The translations under genes and the position numbers were made by a program. 64,000 nucleotides of DNA from Prevotellaceae bacterium (GTDB lineage Bacteria > Bacteroidota > Bacteroidia > Bacteroidales > Paludibacteraceae), in the NCBI GenBank assembly GCA_020636675.1, contig JACJXK010000006.1, positions 30,019 through 94,018 on the forward strand, given 5' to 3'. This document shows positions 55,198 through 64,000 of the stretch, piece after piece (the first letter of the stretch is position 1; each line of letters begins with the position of its first letter). Under the pieces are notes generated by a model that did not search any database, had not been told where the DNA came from, and saw only the letters and a list, made by a program, of their open reading frames with translations.

Positions 55198-56487
55198 TCA
55201 ACTGTTCTGCGTCGGATTTTTTCTCGGCCGATTTTTGTTGTTATTTCTTCCATGGCTTTTTGCCCCAGATGACCCATTGGACGACGGCCGTCTGCCTCCG
55301 CCAAACCTTCCTTTGTGTTGAAAGGAATGAGCCTTAGGATCATACGCAGGTGATTCTCCCAACTCTTTCGGCAACGGTATTTTGTATATTGGCTTCTCCA
55401 AGAACCGCTCTATACGAAGAAATTTTTCCTGTTCCTTCTCAGAAACGAAAGTAAGACCAGTTCCCTCCTTATTCGCCCTTGCCGTTCTACCTATTCTATG
55501 TATATAATCCTCCGCATCATGAGGAACATCATAGTTTATCACAACATCTATATCATCTATATCTATACCTCTCGATACGATATCCGTAGCGACCAATATG
55601 TTTATCTTACCGTTCTTGAAATCAAGCATCACACTGTCACGCTCCGCCTGTTCCAAATCAGAATGCATCTCACCAACAGACAATCCCATCCGTTTCAGGT
55701 TTCGGGAAACATCCTTTACCATCAACTTCGAAGAAGAGAATATAATGACTTTTTCTTGCTTCTTCTCTTCTAATAGCGACTTGATCAGACCTAGCTTTTG
55801 CGCTTCATAGCAAACATACGCACCCTGCAAGATTCCCTCGGCAGGCTTCGATATTGCGATGTTCACGGAAACAGGATCTTTCAATATCGTTTCCGCCAGC
55901 TTTTTTATTTTCGATGGCATAGTGGCAGAAAACATAATTGTCTGTCTATTCTTTGGCAGCTTATTCACAATTTGGATTATGTCATCATAAAATCCCATAT
56001 CCAACATACGGTCGGCCTCATCCAATATGAAATACTGGATTTTAGAGAAATCTACATTATCCAAACTAATATGTGATATAAGGCGACCCGGCGTAGCTAT
56101 GACAAAATCAGCACCCAACTGCATCGCTTTTTTTTGCTGTTCCCATGCAGAAGCGTCATTTCCTCCATATACGGCAACTGAACTGACCGGCAAAAAATAG
56201 GAGAATCCTTCCAACTGCTGATCTATCTGCTGGGCAAGTTCCCTCGTCGGAGACATTATTATTGCATTAACAGAATCAGAATCATGAGGTTCTATTAACA
56301 AACGATTCAGCACAGGCAATAGATATGCTGCGGTCTTACCCGTGCCCGTCTGGGCACATGCTATGACATCCTTCCCCTCCATAATAATTGGAATGGCCTG
56401 CTCCTGAACAGGAGTCATATCTTCAAAATTCATTGCCTCCAATCCCTCCAGCAAGGCAGCATCAAAACCCATTTCTTCAAACTTCAT
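55198..56487 (-). CDS. DEAD-box RNA helicase (RhlE-like)
   Basis: A 429-residue ATP-dependent RNA helicase. Motifs in order: Q motif FEDMTPVQEQAIP, I ACAQTGTGKTAAYLLP, Ia PTRELAQQ, II LDEADRMLDMGF, III SATMP, then IV-VI with VATDIVSRGIDIDDID and HRIGRTARA. The C-terminal ~50 residues are low-complexity and rich in Gly, Arg, Ser and Asn (GRFGGGRRPSSNGSSG), a usual RNA-binding tail. A role in ribosome assembly or mRNA remodelling is likely. The phosphatase gene follows by 4 bases. Confidence 0.97.
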   Translation of the reverse strand: MKFEEMGFDAALLEGLEAMNFEDMTPVQEQAIPIIMEGKDVIACAQTGTGKTAAYLLPVLNRLLIEPHDSDSVNAIIMSPTRELAQQIDQQLEGFSYFLPVSSVAVYGGNDASAWEQQKKAMQLGADFVIATPGRLISHISLDNVDFSKIQYFILDEADRMLDMGFYDDIIQIVNKLPKNRQTIMFSATMPSKIKKLAETILKDPVSVNIAISKPAEGILQGAYVCYEAQKLGLIKSLLEEKKQEKVIIFSSSKLMVKDVSRNLKRMGLSVGEMHSDLEQAERDSVMLDFKNGKINILVATDIVSRGIDIDDIDVVINYDVPHDAEDYIHRIGRTARANKEGTGLTFVSEKEQEKFLRIERFLEKPIYKIPLPKELGESPAYDPKAHSFQHKGRFGGGRRPSSNGSSGAKSHGRNNNKNRPRKNPTQNS

Positions 56488-56561
56488 ATCCTAATAATTA
56501 AAGTAAGGACAATTTTATTCTATTGCCCTTATATATTTTTTATCTTACGACAACAATTGTA

Positions 56562-56569
56562 CAAAGATA
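56562..56569 (-). promoter_or_regulatory. Candidate -7 box for the DEAD-box helicase gene
   Basis: Minus strand TATCTTTG (TAnnTTTG), 74 bases before the helicase ATG. The -33 element is weak (CTTG, 17 bases upstream). Confidence 0.5.
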
Positions 56570-56598
56570 TGCAAATAAATGAATTACAAGAAACAAAA

Positions 56599-59058
56599 TC
56601 ACATTGGATCTACATCTAATTGCAAGAACACAGACTTATACTCCTGTTTGGATAACAAATGATCAGACACTTTCTTCATGATGTCTCGGACTTGTTCCGT
56701 AGAAATTTCTTGTTCTATCTTCAGCATCACTTTCAACATATATAGGTTTTGAATACGGGTTATCACCGGTTTGTCCGGACCATATACCCTATCGGCAAAC
56801 ACCGACCGCAGACATTGGGCATAATATTTGGCAGCATTGGCAACAACATTAAAATCACGTCCTTTCACATACACATTGATGAGTCTGTAGAACGGAGGAT
56901 ATCGAAACAATCGCCTCTCTTCCAATTGGCCTTCGTACATCTCCTGATAAGAGTTCCGCTGCACCTGCGAAATGACAGGATGTGTCGGATCCGATGTCTG
57001 CAGCACGACAATGCCTTGATTATTCTTCCGCCCTGCTCGACCACTAACTTGTGTCATCAGCTGATATGCCCGTTCATACGACCTGAAGTCCGGATAATTA
57101 AGTAACGAATCCGCATTCAGAATACCTACAACCCGCACCCTTTCAAAGTCCAATCCCTTGGATATTATCTGCGTACCAACCAATATATCTATTTCTCCCC
57201 GTTCAAATTGGGAGATAATCGTCTCATAACTTTTTCGGGAACGAGCCACGTCCAAATCCAGCCTTGCCACCCTAACGTTCGGGAAAAGTTCCGCGACCTC
57301 TTCTTCTATTCTCTCCGTACCAAAGCCAACCGGCTCCAACGTAGGATTTCCGCAGGCAGGACACACCTCCGGAACTGGAATGGAATAACCACAATAATGG
57401 CAAGTCAGCACATTCTGATTTTTATGGTAAGTCAAACTGACATCACAATTCTTACATTTAGGGACACAAGCACATCCTTTACATTCAAGATAAGGGGCAA
57501 ACCCTCTCCTGTTTTGAAACAGAATAACCTGTTCCTTCCTTTCCAACGCTTTCCGCATCTGTTCCACCAAAGGCAAAGTAAAATGGCCTTTCATCTCTTT
57601 CTTCCTCTTAGCCTCCTTGATGTCGGCAATCAGAACCTCAGGCATCTTTATCCCCTCATATCGAGCAAATAATTCAACAAGCCCAAATTTACCGGAACAA
57701 GCATTATAATAACTCTCTAACGAAGGAGTTGCCGAACCCAAAAGCACCTTGGCTCCGTACATGGATGCCAAAACAACCGCTGCGTTTCTGGCATGATACC
57801 TCGGTGCCGGATCATACTGCTTATAGGTGGTTTCGTGCTCTTCATCTACAACTACAAGGCCTAATCTACGAAAAGGAAGAAACACGGACGACCTGACGCC
57901 CAAAACCACCTGTATACCTTTGTCATGCAAGAGATCATTCCAAACTTCCACTCTTTCCGCATCCGAGAATTTAGAATGATAGACTCCCAGCTTATTGCCA
58001 AAGACGCGCTTCAGCCGATTCGTTATCTGCGTGGTCAATGCGATCTCAGGAAGGAGGAAAAGAACTTGTTTCCCTAATTTCAGCACTTCATCGATGAGGT
58101 GGATATAAACCTCCGTTTTTCCGCTAGATGTCACGCCATGCAGCAGAACCGTCTGTTTCTGTCGAAACAGTACCATAATTTCACGATAGACTCGCTTCTG
58201 TTCTTCCGAAAGGGGATACATAGTTTGCATCGAAGAAGATTCGGAATGCAACCGATCCACTTCCTTCACATACACTTCCATATATCCTTTCTCCACCAAA
58301 GCATTCAGAACCACGGCAGACGAAGATGACTTTTCTAAAAGTTCCTTCTTTGTTATTTCAACCGTATGTCCTGCCACAAGGAACTGAGAATACTGGAGAT
58401 ATGACATCAACAGATCCAACTGTTTCTTTGCACGAGAAAGAGAATCAAAAACCACGTGCAACCGACTATCATCCTTATAATAATCGGACATCCGAACATA
58501 AACATCCGTTTTAGGCTTATATTTTGTCTTCACCTCCTCGCTCAACGCAATGGCACCCATTTCCATCATTTTCTTGACCAAAGGAAGTACATTCTTCAAA
58601 GGAAGAGCCTTATTCAGGTCTGAAACAGACATCTCTCTCTTCGAGGAAAGAACATCCAACAACAATTGTTCGTTCTTCTTCAACTGCTCCTTCGCCTCAA
58701 AATCGTCAACAACAGAAATGACGCTTTCACTTTCCAGTTTGAATCCTGAAGGCAAAGCTGCTTTGAAGACCTCACCCAACTGGCATTGATAATATCTGGC
58801 TATCCAACTCCAGAATTCAAGTTGTTTTGCATTCACTATAGGAATATCGTCAAGGACTGACAATATCTCTTTCGGTTCGAAATTTTCCGGTTTTTCCGTA
58901 TGGAACCCATATATCAGGGCTGTATAAAGCTTTTTGCTTCCAAAAGGGACAATTACACGCATCCCCACACGAGAAAACGCCTTATATTCCTCCGGTAAAA
59001 TATAAGTATATGTATTGGCCAGTGCCAACGGCAATATGACATCTACGTATGTAACCAC
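56599..59058 (-). CDS. priA: Primosomal protein N' (replication restart helicase)
   Basis: An 819-residue PriA, which reloads the replisome at stalled forks. N-terminal 3'-DNA-binding domain (YVDVILPLALANTYTYILPEEY), helicase motifs LLHGVTSSGKTEVYIHL (Walker A), VVVDEEHE (DEEH), LLGSATPSLES, the zinc region with four cysteine pairs (CKGCACVPKCKNC ... CHYCGYSIPVPEVCPACG), and GTQIISKGLDFERV, QVSGRAGR. Full length. A -7 box lies 23-30 bases before the ATG. Confidence 0.98.
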   Translation of the reverse strand: MVTYVDVILPLALANTYTYILPEEYKAFSRVGMRVIVPFGSKKLYTALIYGFHTEKPENFEPKEILSVLDDIPIVNAKQLEFWSWIARYYQCQLGEVFKAALPSGFKLESESVISVVDDFEAKEQLKKNEQLLLDVLSSKREMSVSDLNKALPLKNVLPLVKKMMEMGAIALSEEVKTKYKPKTDVYVRMSDYYKDDSRLHVVFDSLSRAKKQLDLLMSYLQYSQFLVAGHTVEITKKELLEKSSSSAVVLNALVEKGYMEVYVKEVDRLHSESSSMQTMYPLSEEQKRVYREIMVLFRQKQTVLLHGVTSSGKTEVYIHLIDEVLKLGKQVLFLLPEIALTTQITNRLKRVFGNKLGVYHSKFSDAERVEVWNDLLHDKGIQVVLGVRSSVFLPFRRLGLVVVDEEHETTYKQYDPAPRYHARNAAVVLASMYGAKVLLGSATPSLESYYNACSGKFGLVELFARYEGIKMPEVLIADIKEAKRKKEMKGHFTLPLVEQMRKALERKEQVILFQNRRGFAPYLECKGCACVPKCKNCDVSLTYHKNQNVLTCHYCGYSIPVPEVCPACGNPTLEPVGFGTERIEEEVAELFPNVRVARLDLDVARSRKSYETIISQFERGEIDILVGTQIISKGLDFERVRVVGILNADSLLNYPDFRSYERAYQLMTQVSGRAGRKNNQGIVVLQTSDPTHPVISQVQRNSYQEMYEGQLEERRLFRYPPFYRLINVYVKGRDFNVVANAAKYYAQCLRSVFADRVYGPDKPVITRIQNLYMLKVMLKIEQEISTEQVRDIMKKVSDHLLSKQEYKSVFLQLDVDPM

Positions 59059-59080
59059 TGATGATTTTATAACAATAGCA

Positions 59081-59088
59081 CAAAGATA
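59081..59088 (-). promoter_or_regulatory. Candidate -7 box for priA
   Basis: Minus strand TATCTTTG (TAnnTTTG) ends 23 bases before the priA ATG; the transcript leader would be about 16 bases. No clear -33 element. Confidence 0.5.
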
Positions 59089-59314
59089 AAGATAGTTTTG
59101 AGATGGTTCATCTTATCATTTCCAATTCCACCAAATTAAAAGAATTTAGAAACAACCGCATCGGCAACTGGCAAACGTGTCAAAATATATAGGATGCGGA
59201 CATAACTCCACAAATGGGACATTTCCGTTTATAATTGACCATGCTTCCAACCATCTCTGTTAGCACAAAATAAACACATCCGTTTCTTACGTCATGTTCT
59301 TTCAATAGAAGCTT

Positions 59315-62300
59315 CTACTCCTCCTTCAACAATTCCAACAACTCATCTCTACTTAATTTATGCGACATGTTGCTGCCCTCAAGCAAAGAATCGGCCAAAT
59401 CTTTTTTTGTTTTATGCATCCTGATGATTTTTTCTTCGATGGTCTGCGCCGCCAGAAGGTGATAAACCGTCACAGGTCGAGTCTGTCCCATACGATAAGC
59501 CCGATCGGAAGCTTGGTCTTCAATGGCAGGATTCCACCACGGATCCAAATGGATGACATAGTCTGCCGCGGTCAGGTTCAGTCCGAGCCCGCCAGCTTTC
59601 AAACTGATTAGGAACACCAACTGACTACCGGTTTGGAATTTCTTCACTAATTTCTGTCGCTCCGCAATCGGGGTGGATCCGTCCAAATACAAGTAGTCTA
59701 TCTTTTGTTCTTCAAGAGCTTTGCGTACATAGTCGAGATGTCCGGTAAACTGGCTAAACACCAATGCCCTATGTCCATTCTCTTTCAGGACCTCCAATAT
59801 TTGCAGAAAACGGACAATTTTAGACGAATAACCTTTCAAATGCCCACCAGCCAAATTGATGTGACATGCAGCCTGACGAAGTTTCGTTATCTCCGACAAC
59901 GTTTGTAGGGCAGTCAGTTCTCCCTCCATCATGGAAGATTCCGCCTTTCTACGCAAAGCCTCGTAGAAAGACATCTCCTCCTCCGTCATCTCAACAGGGA
60001 AATTCACCTCCGTCTTCTGCGGAAGTTCATCCAAAACCTCATTCTTAGTACGTCGCAGGAGGAAAGGGGAAACCAGTCGTTTCAGTTGTTTCTGCCTAAT
60101 TTTATCCCCCAAAGTTTCTATCGGAATAATATATTTCTGATTAAACTCTTCAAAGGTTCCCAACAGTCCGGGATTCATGAATTGAAAAAGATTCCACAAT
60201 TCACCAAGGTAATTCTGCACAGGAGTTCCTGTCAGCAATAAACGGAAACGTCCTTTCAGCAACATGGCCGATTGAGACATCTTCGTATCCTTATTTTTGA
60301 TGGTATGCGCCTCGTCCAATACAATCAAGTTCCATTCTTTACTTTGAAGCAAATCACCTTCCGTCACCAACATTCCATAAGTGGCAAGCAGCACATCGAA
60401 TTTTCCTGCTTCTTTAACCAACTTCTCTCGTTCAGAGCCTGCCTGGTTAAAGACCTTCACCATCAGTTGCGGCGCAAATTTCTCCACCTCCCCTTTCCAA
60501 TTCAGGAGCACAGAAGCAGGAGCTATCACTATCGACGCGCCATGCTTAGCGTTGTCCAATAGCATGGCGATAGCCTGGATGGTCTTTCCTAATCCCATGT
60601 CATCTGCCAAACAAGCACCTGCCCCCCAGTCCAGCAAACGGCTCATCCAACGGAACCCATCGGCCTGATAGTCGCGCATCTCACAATCCAACCCTTCCGG
60701 CAACTCATATTTCTTCTTCTCTGCTTTTTTGACTCGTGCCAACAGCTTAGTGAACGAATCGTCCACCGCCAAATCAACACCACCCGATTTTATCTGATCC
60801 AGTCCGGAAATCGAGAAATCAGAGACCCTCACATTTCCCTTGGTCTGATATGAAATGGCAGACAACAGCTGAACTTGTTTGCGCAGCTGCTCGGAGAGGG
60901 AGACATATTCATCGTTGTTCAATCGCACAAACCGATGTCCACCGTCCATTGAGGCCAAAAGTTCAGCAATGGAAATGAGAGATTCGTCACTCAATTTCAG
61001 ACCACCCTCCATATCAAACCAATTATTTTTACCATGCGTCGCCTTCAGTTGGAAGTCTGGCAAATCTACCCGTCCGGATATTTTCAATTTCACTCCCTGC
61101 GGCCACTCCAAATGAGTGATGTTCTCATAATCACGTAGCCCGTCCAGAAAATCGAGACATGGTTCAATACCTCCTAGCATGAAGGAATTTTCCACATCTT
61201 CGTCTGTAATCCGTTGCAATAAAGAATTGATGCGATCCACATTGTCGGACTCTTGTTTCAGGTTTCGGACAGCCATATAATTTCCCCCATTCATCGAACC
61301 CATAATGCTCTTAGAACCCACACCCGGTGTGCAATAAGGAGGCTCATTCCCCAATGGTTTCACGTAGAGATCAATCCTAAAATCGGAACCATTAGGCACA
61401 ATCTGCACGCAAATGGACGAATCACCATCCATCTTCTTCACCGACAAATCGGTCTCCTCACCCATTAAGTCCGTATGGATAGTCATGCCATGACTCAATT
61501 GTTCCAACAGTTGGGTTAACTGAGGCTTCGACATCAACGGGAATCTCTTCACATTCATCAAAGTGGAGATAATCTGCGCCTTCTTCTGTGTTGTGGTCAC
61601 TATATTCAAACAAAAGTTACCATCCTTGTAGATTTGCACCAATCCACCCTTTTTTATATCATAGTTGCTGGAAACGGAGTATCCTTTTTTCCCCTCTGTT
61701 ACCATCAAATATGCTTCCTCCGATTTCAACTCCAATGGAGAGTTCATATTCGATTCGAAAAAAATGCGGTCACAACCCACCAAAGCCGGCATTGCCGACA
61801 AGACAGAATCTGATCCACTTAACGGATAGGTGCAATAAGGATTCCATTCATAGCTTCTAAAAACAGAACTTCCCAAAAATTCTCTGTCCTCATCCTCCAA
61901 GTCTGTACCTAATGAAAGTAAAAAATTTGCCGTCTTTTGTTGCCCGGTTGACCATCCACCCTTCATAAGTCTTTTCTGAAGTTTCATCGTCACATACTTC
62001 AACTTTTCATCCAATATGTAAATAATGCGTTGTGCGTTCTTTGACAAACCACCCTCCTTATTCCCTGACAAAAGTACGGACAACACCTCCTGCCAAGATT
62101 CTATCCGTTCTCCCATAAGATGACGCACACCCTCAAAGCACGCATCTTTCACCACCTCCGGATTTATCCATTGGGGAAAATCAGTCGAAAGTTCGAACTG
62201 GAAATACTTGCATTTGAACGCCGGCATATCCTTTATTTCTTCAGATTCCACCTTGTAGCCATTTTTCTTCAAATCAAAATGGAAAGAAAGCCAAGCGCAC

Positions 62301-63283
62301 AAAAAGGAAGACAAGCTAAACTTATTTTCATAATTAGGGAGCAATATTGTTTGATTAACATCCATCATCCCTGAGGCTTTTCGAAGAACAAAAATCACTG
62401 GCGAATATATAATCTCACTTTCATAAATTTCAGAAGACAGCAATTTAGATATCACAACCCCGATTTTAGGTTCTTCACGTAACCAATATAATGTCCAAGC
62501 ATAGGTGAAATCAAAAAACACGATGCCAAAGTACTTTTTCCCTCTCATTTTCAGTGCTTTTGCATAGCGATCAAAAGCTATCTTGTAGTCGCCCATAACT
62601 TGACTATAAAAAGCCAACATACACATACCGACCCAGCTATTTCCTTGAACCACGTTCGGAATCTCCTTCACCCGTCCTCCATAAACACATTCCTGAACCA
62701 TTTCAAACTCCTCAATCAGGCTTCGCAAAGAAGAATCAGGTAATTTTCCGAAAGGCTCATACATCGAACGATCCCTCTCAACGTTAAACGACAACACTTT
62801 CGAAAAGTACATATTTATCACATTCGCATAGTATGTGTTGAATAAAGGATAAAAATAGGACACAAGTTCCGCATTTCCAAGAACCGACAAGGACAAATCT
62901 TCCAAATAAGAATCTATTTTTTTCTCTTTCATTGGTTTATTTCCTTGCATCTTTCTTTTTACATATTCAATCATCGTCCTATTCCAAGACCAAGGATTTA
63001 TTTTAACCAAACGAGAATATTCTTCATCCGAAATTTGTGTAAACAAAAAAATTTGCATCATACGCTCATTTATCCCATATGAATTTTGTTCGGAGTAAAG
63101 AAAACCCATCTTCACCAAAACGGACAATTCTTTTTCGAGAGCAGTCTTTTCAATCTTCAATTCTAATCCATACCTATCATAAAAGCCATTAATGCTACCA
63201 ATGAAACTTCTGTCTCCAAATGCAATACATTTCAAGATTATCTTCTGAGATGATGTCAGCTTCTCATACGATGAAATATCCAT
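59315..63283 (-). CDS. Large SNF2-family DNA-dependent ATPase
   Basis: A 1322-residue protein. The C-terminal ~460 residues form a SNF2 ATPase: Walker A LADDMGLGKTIQAIAMLL (near residue 890), LDEAHTIKN (near 990), LLTGTPVQN, then helicase-C with VFSQFTGHLDYVRKAL, LKAGGLGLNLTAADYVIHLDPWWNP and DRAYRMGQTRPVTVYHL. The first ~850 residues have no motif I can name; the early part looks helical and repeat-like. Bacterial SNF2 proteins translocate on double-stranded DNA and may remodel stalled polymerase or repair complexes. No methylase or nuclease is adjacent, so it is not an obvious defence cassette. A small interrupted ORF ends 26 bases upstream. Confidence 0.93.
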   Translation of the reverse strand: MDISSYEKLTSSQKIILKCIAFGDRSFIGSINGFYDRYGLELKIEKTALEKELSVLVKMGFLYSEQNSYGINERMMQIFLFTQISDEEYSRLVKINPWSWNRTMIEYVKRKMQGNKPMKEKKIDSYLEDLSLSVLGNAELVSYFYPLFNTYYANVINMYFSKVLSFNVERDRSMYEPFGKLPDSSLRSLIEEFEMVQECVYGGRVKEIPNVVQGNSWVGMCMLAFYSQVMGDYKIAFDRYAKALKMRGKKYFGIVFFDFTYAWTLYWLREEPKIGVVISKLLSSEIYESEIIYSPVIFVLRKASGMMDVNQTILLPNYENKFSLSSFLCAWLSFHFDLKKNGYKVESEEIKDMPAFKCKYFQFELSTDFPQWINPEVVKDACFEGVRHLMGERIESWQEVLSVLLSGNKEGGLSKNAQRIIYILDEKLKYVTMKLQKRLMKGGWSTGQQKTANFLLSLGTDLEDEDREFLGSSVFRSYEWNPYCTYPLSGSDSVLSAMPALVGCDRIFFESNMNSPLELKSEEAYLMVTEGKKGYSVSSNYDIKKGGLVQIYKDGNFCLNIVTTTQKKAQIISTLMNVKRFPLMSKPQLTQLLEQLSHGMTIHTDLMGEETDLSVKKMDGDSSICVQIVPNGSDFRIDLYVKPLGNEPPYCTPGVGSKSIMGSMNGGNYMAVRNLKQESDNVDRINSLLQRITDEDVENSFMLGGIEPCLDFLDGLRDYENITHLEWPQGVKLKISGRVDLPDFQLKATHGKNNWFDMEGGLKLSDESLISIAELLASMDGGHRFVRLNNDEYVSLSEQLRKQVQLLSAISYQTKGNVRVSDFSISGLDQIKSGGVDLAVDDSFTKLLARVKKAEKKKYELPEGLDCEMRDYQADGFRWMSRLLDWGAGACLADDMGLGKTIQAIAMLLDNAKHGASIVIAPASVLLNWKGEVEKFAPQLMVKVFNQAGSEREKLVKEAGKFDVLLATYGMLVTEGDLLQSKEWNLIVLDEAHTIKNKDTKMSQSAMLLKGRFRLLLTGTPVQNYLGELWNLFQFMNPGLLGTFEEFNQKYIIPIETLGDKIRQKQLKRLVSPFLLRRTKNEVLDELPQKTEVNFPVEMTEEEMSFYEALRRKAESSMMEGELTALQTLSEITKLRQAACHINLAGGHLKGYSSKIVRFLQILEVLKENGHRALVFSQFTGHLDYVRKALEEQKIDYLYLDGSTPIAERQKLVKKFQTGSQLVFLISLKAGGLGLNLTAADYVIHLDPWWNPAIEDQASDRAYRMGQTRPVTVYHLLAAQTIEEKIIRMHKTKKDLADSLLEGSNMSHKLSRDELLELLKEE

Positions 63284-63309
63284 ACCTATACCTGCTTTTT
63301 TATAAATGA

Positions 63310-63528
63310 TTATTCGTTGAATTTTTTAGTCAGCACCTCAAATGCATCCGCCATCAGACCCTTCATCACTTGCGTTTTTGATGTGTCTACACATTTTTCT
63401 TTGGATGCGCATTTAATTTTTCTCTTTGGATTCTCGTTTTCATCAGTTACGTCTTCAGTTATGAAATAACATTCGTACAATTCGACAGCACCTATTGTCT
63501 ACTTGTATCTTTCTTCTCGTTTGCCCAT
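63310..63528 (-). pseudogene. Small gene-like ORF interrupted by an in-frame amber codon
   Basis: From the ATG at 63528 the frame reads MGKREERYK, then TAG (63499-63501), then 62 sense codons (TIGAVELYECYFITEDVT ... KKFNE) to a TAA at 63310-63312. The second part is acidic/basic mixed with three cysteines and looks like genuine protein sequence. No family recognised. It lies 26 bases before the SNF2 gene on the same strand and would be co-transcribed. It is either a recent pseudogene, a readthrough case, or a shorter gene starting at a TTG (leaving ~57 residues). Confidence 0.4.
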
Positions 63529-64000
63529 CACGCTTCTCTGCATTGAAGTATTTTCCAATATCAGAAGGCATCGTTTTTGCCACAAAATGGCATTGTTGTT
63601 CTGACACCGAAAACAATTTTGTTGATAATAGCAGATGGCAATACAGCGGAAATCCTCAGTTTACTGCCAGACAACACAATGACAGTCATCAAATTCGTTT
63701 CATAATCGAATTTTCAGACATCCATCGATGTTATATGAGACTTCCGTTCTCATGCCGTACACGTTATTTTTTCTCTCGTTGCTTCTTAAAATAAAACTAT
63801 CAATCTATCCTCTACCAAAACGCATGTCAAAACCCTATTGTTTCATACTTTACATTTTGCTGGATAAAATTACATACTATCTAGTATAAATCATAATTTT
63901 TTCCGGATAAAAGCAAACAATCATTTTCCTTCATTTCCGTTCAATTGCCCATGACGCCCATATCTCCCAGGAGAACGAGTCAAGGCGCTCGTCGGCGGGC
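63529..64000. other. Unassigned 470-bp window end
   Basis: AT-rich except for the last ~50 bases, which are GC-rich with an ACGAG/CTCGT inverted repeat near 63974-63991. Open frames are short and unlike known proteins. No tRNA or promoter could be supported. Confidence 0.3.

Noticed and set aside
59180..59254. 24-codon minus-strand ORF behind the SNF2 gene with a CPICG motif
   Set aside because: Too short and unsupported by promoter or conservation evidence; one CxxC pair can arise by chance.
59315..63283. Phage-defence system around the SNF2 gene
   Set aside because: No adjacent methylase, nuclease, phospholipase or other defence partner; neighbours are housekeeping genes.
63495..63794. 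99-codon plus-strand open frame near the right edge
   Set aside because: Antisense to the amber-interrupted ORF, unusual composition, no motif.

Overview
The window looks like a chromosomal segment of a Bacteroidales bacterium (phylum Bacteroidota), probably gut or host associated. The evidence is a hybrid two-component system protein with a sensor propeller, promoters of the TTTG / TAnnTTTG type, two proteins with gliding-motility (type B) C-terminal sorting domains beside PorP/SprF-like partners, and a Bacteroidota-type ribosomal protein operon that contains map. Genus cannot be decided from the sequence. No rRNA, tRNA, CRISPR array or replication origin was recognised.

Left part, 1-9.9 kb, mainly plus strand: the 3' portion of a hybrid sensor/AraC regulator cut by the window edge, then frr, rsgA, a membrane histidine kinase (possibly PorY-like), a YceD/DUF177 protein with rpmF, an M20 amidohydrolase and a histidine phosphatase. 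A secreted nuclease lipoprotein lies on the minus strand.

Middle, 10-28 kb: two type IX secretion (T9SS) modules, each a giant surface protein with a CHU_C-like C-terminal domain plus a PorP/SprF-like outer-membrane protein. They face each other and enclose uvrA, tsaC and an undecaprenyl-phosphate sugar-phosphate transferase. The second cargo carries ten near-identical 91-residue repeats encoded by a 2.73 kb DNA array, the most striking structure in the window. An NlpC/P60-LysM peptidoglycan hydrolase follows.

29.2-33.4 kb: an intact IS21-family element (istA-istB, seven 20-bp end repeats, 7-bp target duplication) next to a decayed composite of IS4-type and ISL3-like transposase remnants.

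33.4-51.5 kb, minus strand: one continuous str-S10-spc-alpha super-cluster from rpsL to rplQ (31 genes, including fusA, secY, map, infA, rpmJ and rpoA), ending in an intrinsic terminator. Three unusually long intercistronic gaps, two of them with clear perfect hairpins, are candidates for autoregulation.

Right part, 51.5-64 kb: a TPR protein and a 7TM-HD phosphohydrolase (plus strand), then on the minus strand a low-molecular-weight phosphotyrosine phosphatase, a DEAD-box RNA helicase, priA and a large SNF2-family ATPase. A small gene-like ORF interrupted by an amber codon lies just upstream of the SNF2 gene. The last ~470 bp contain nothing I can identify.
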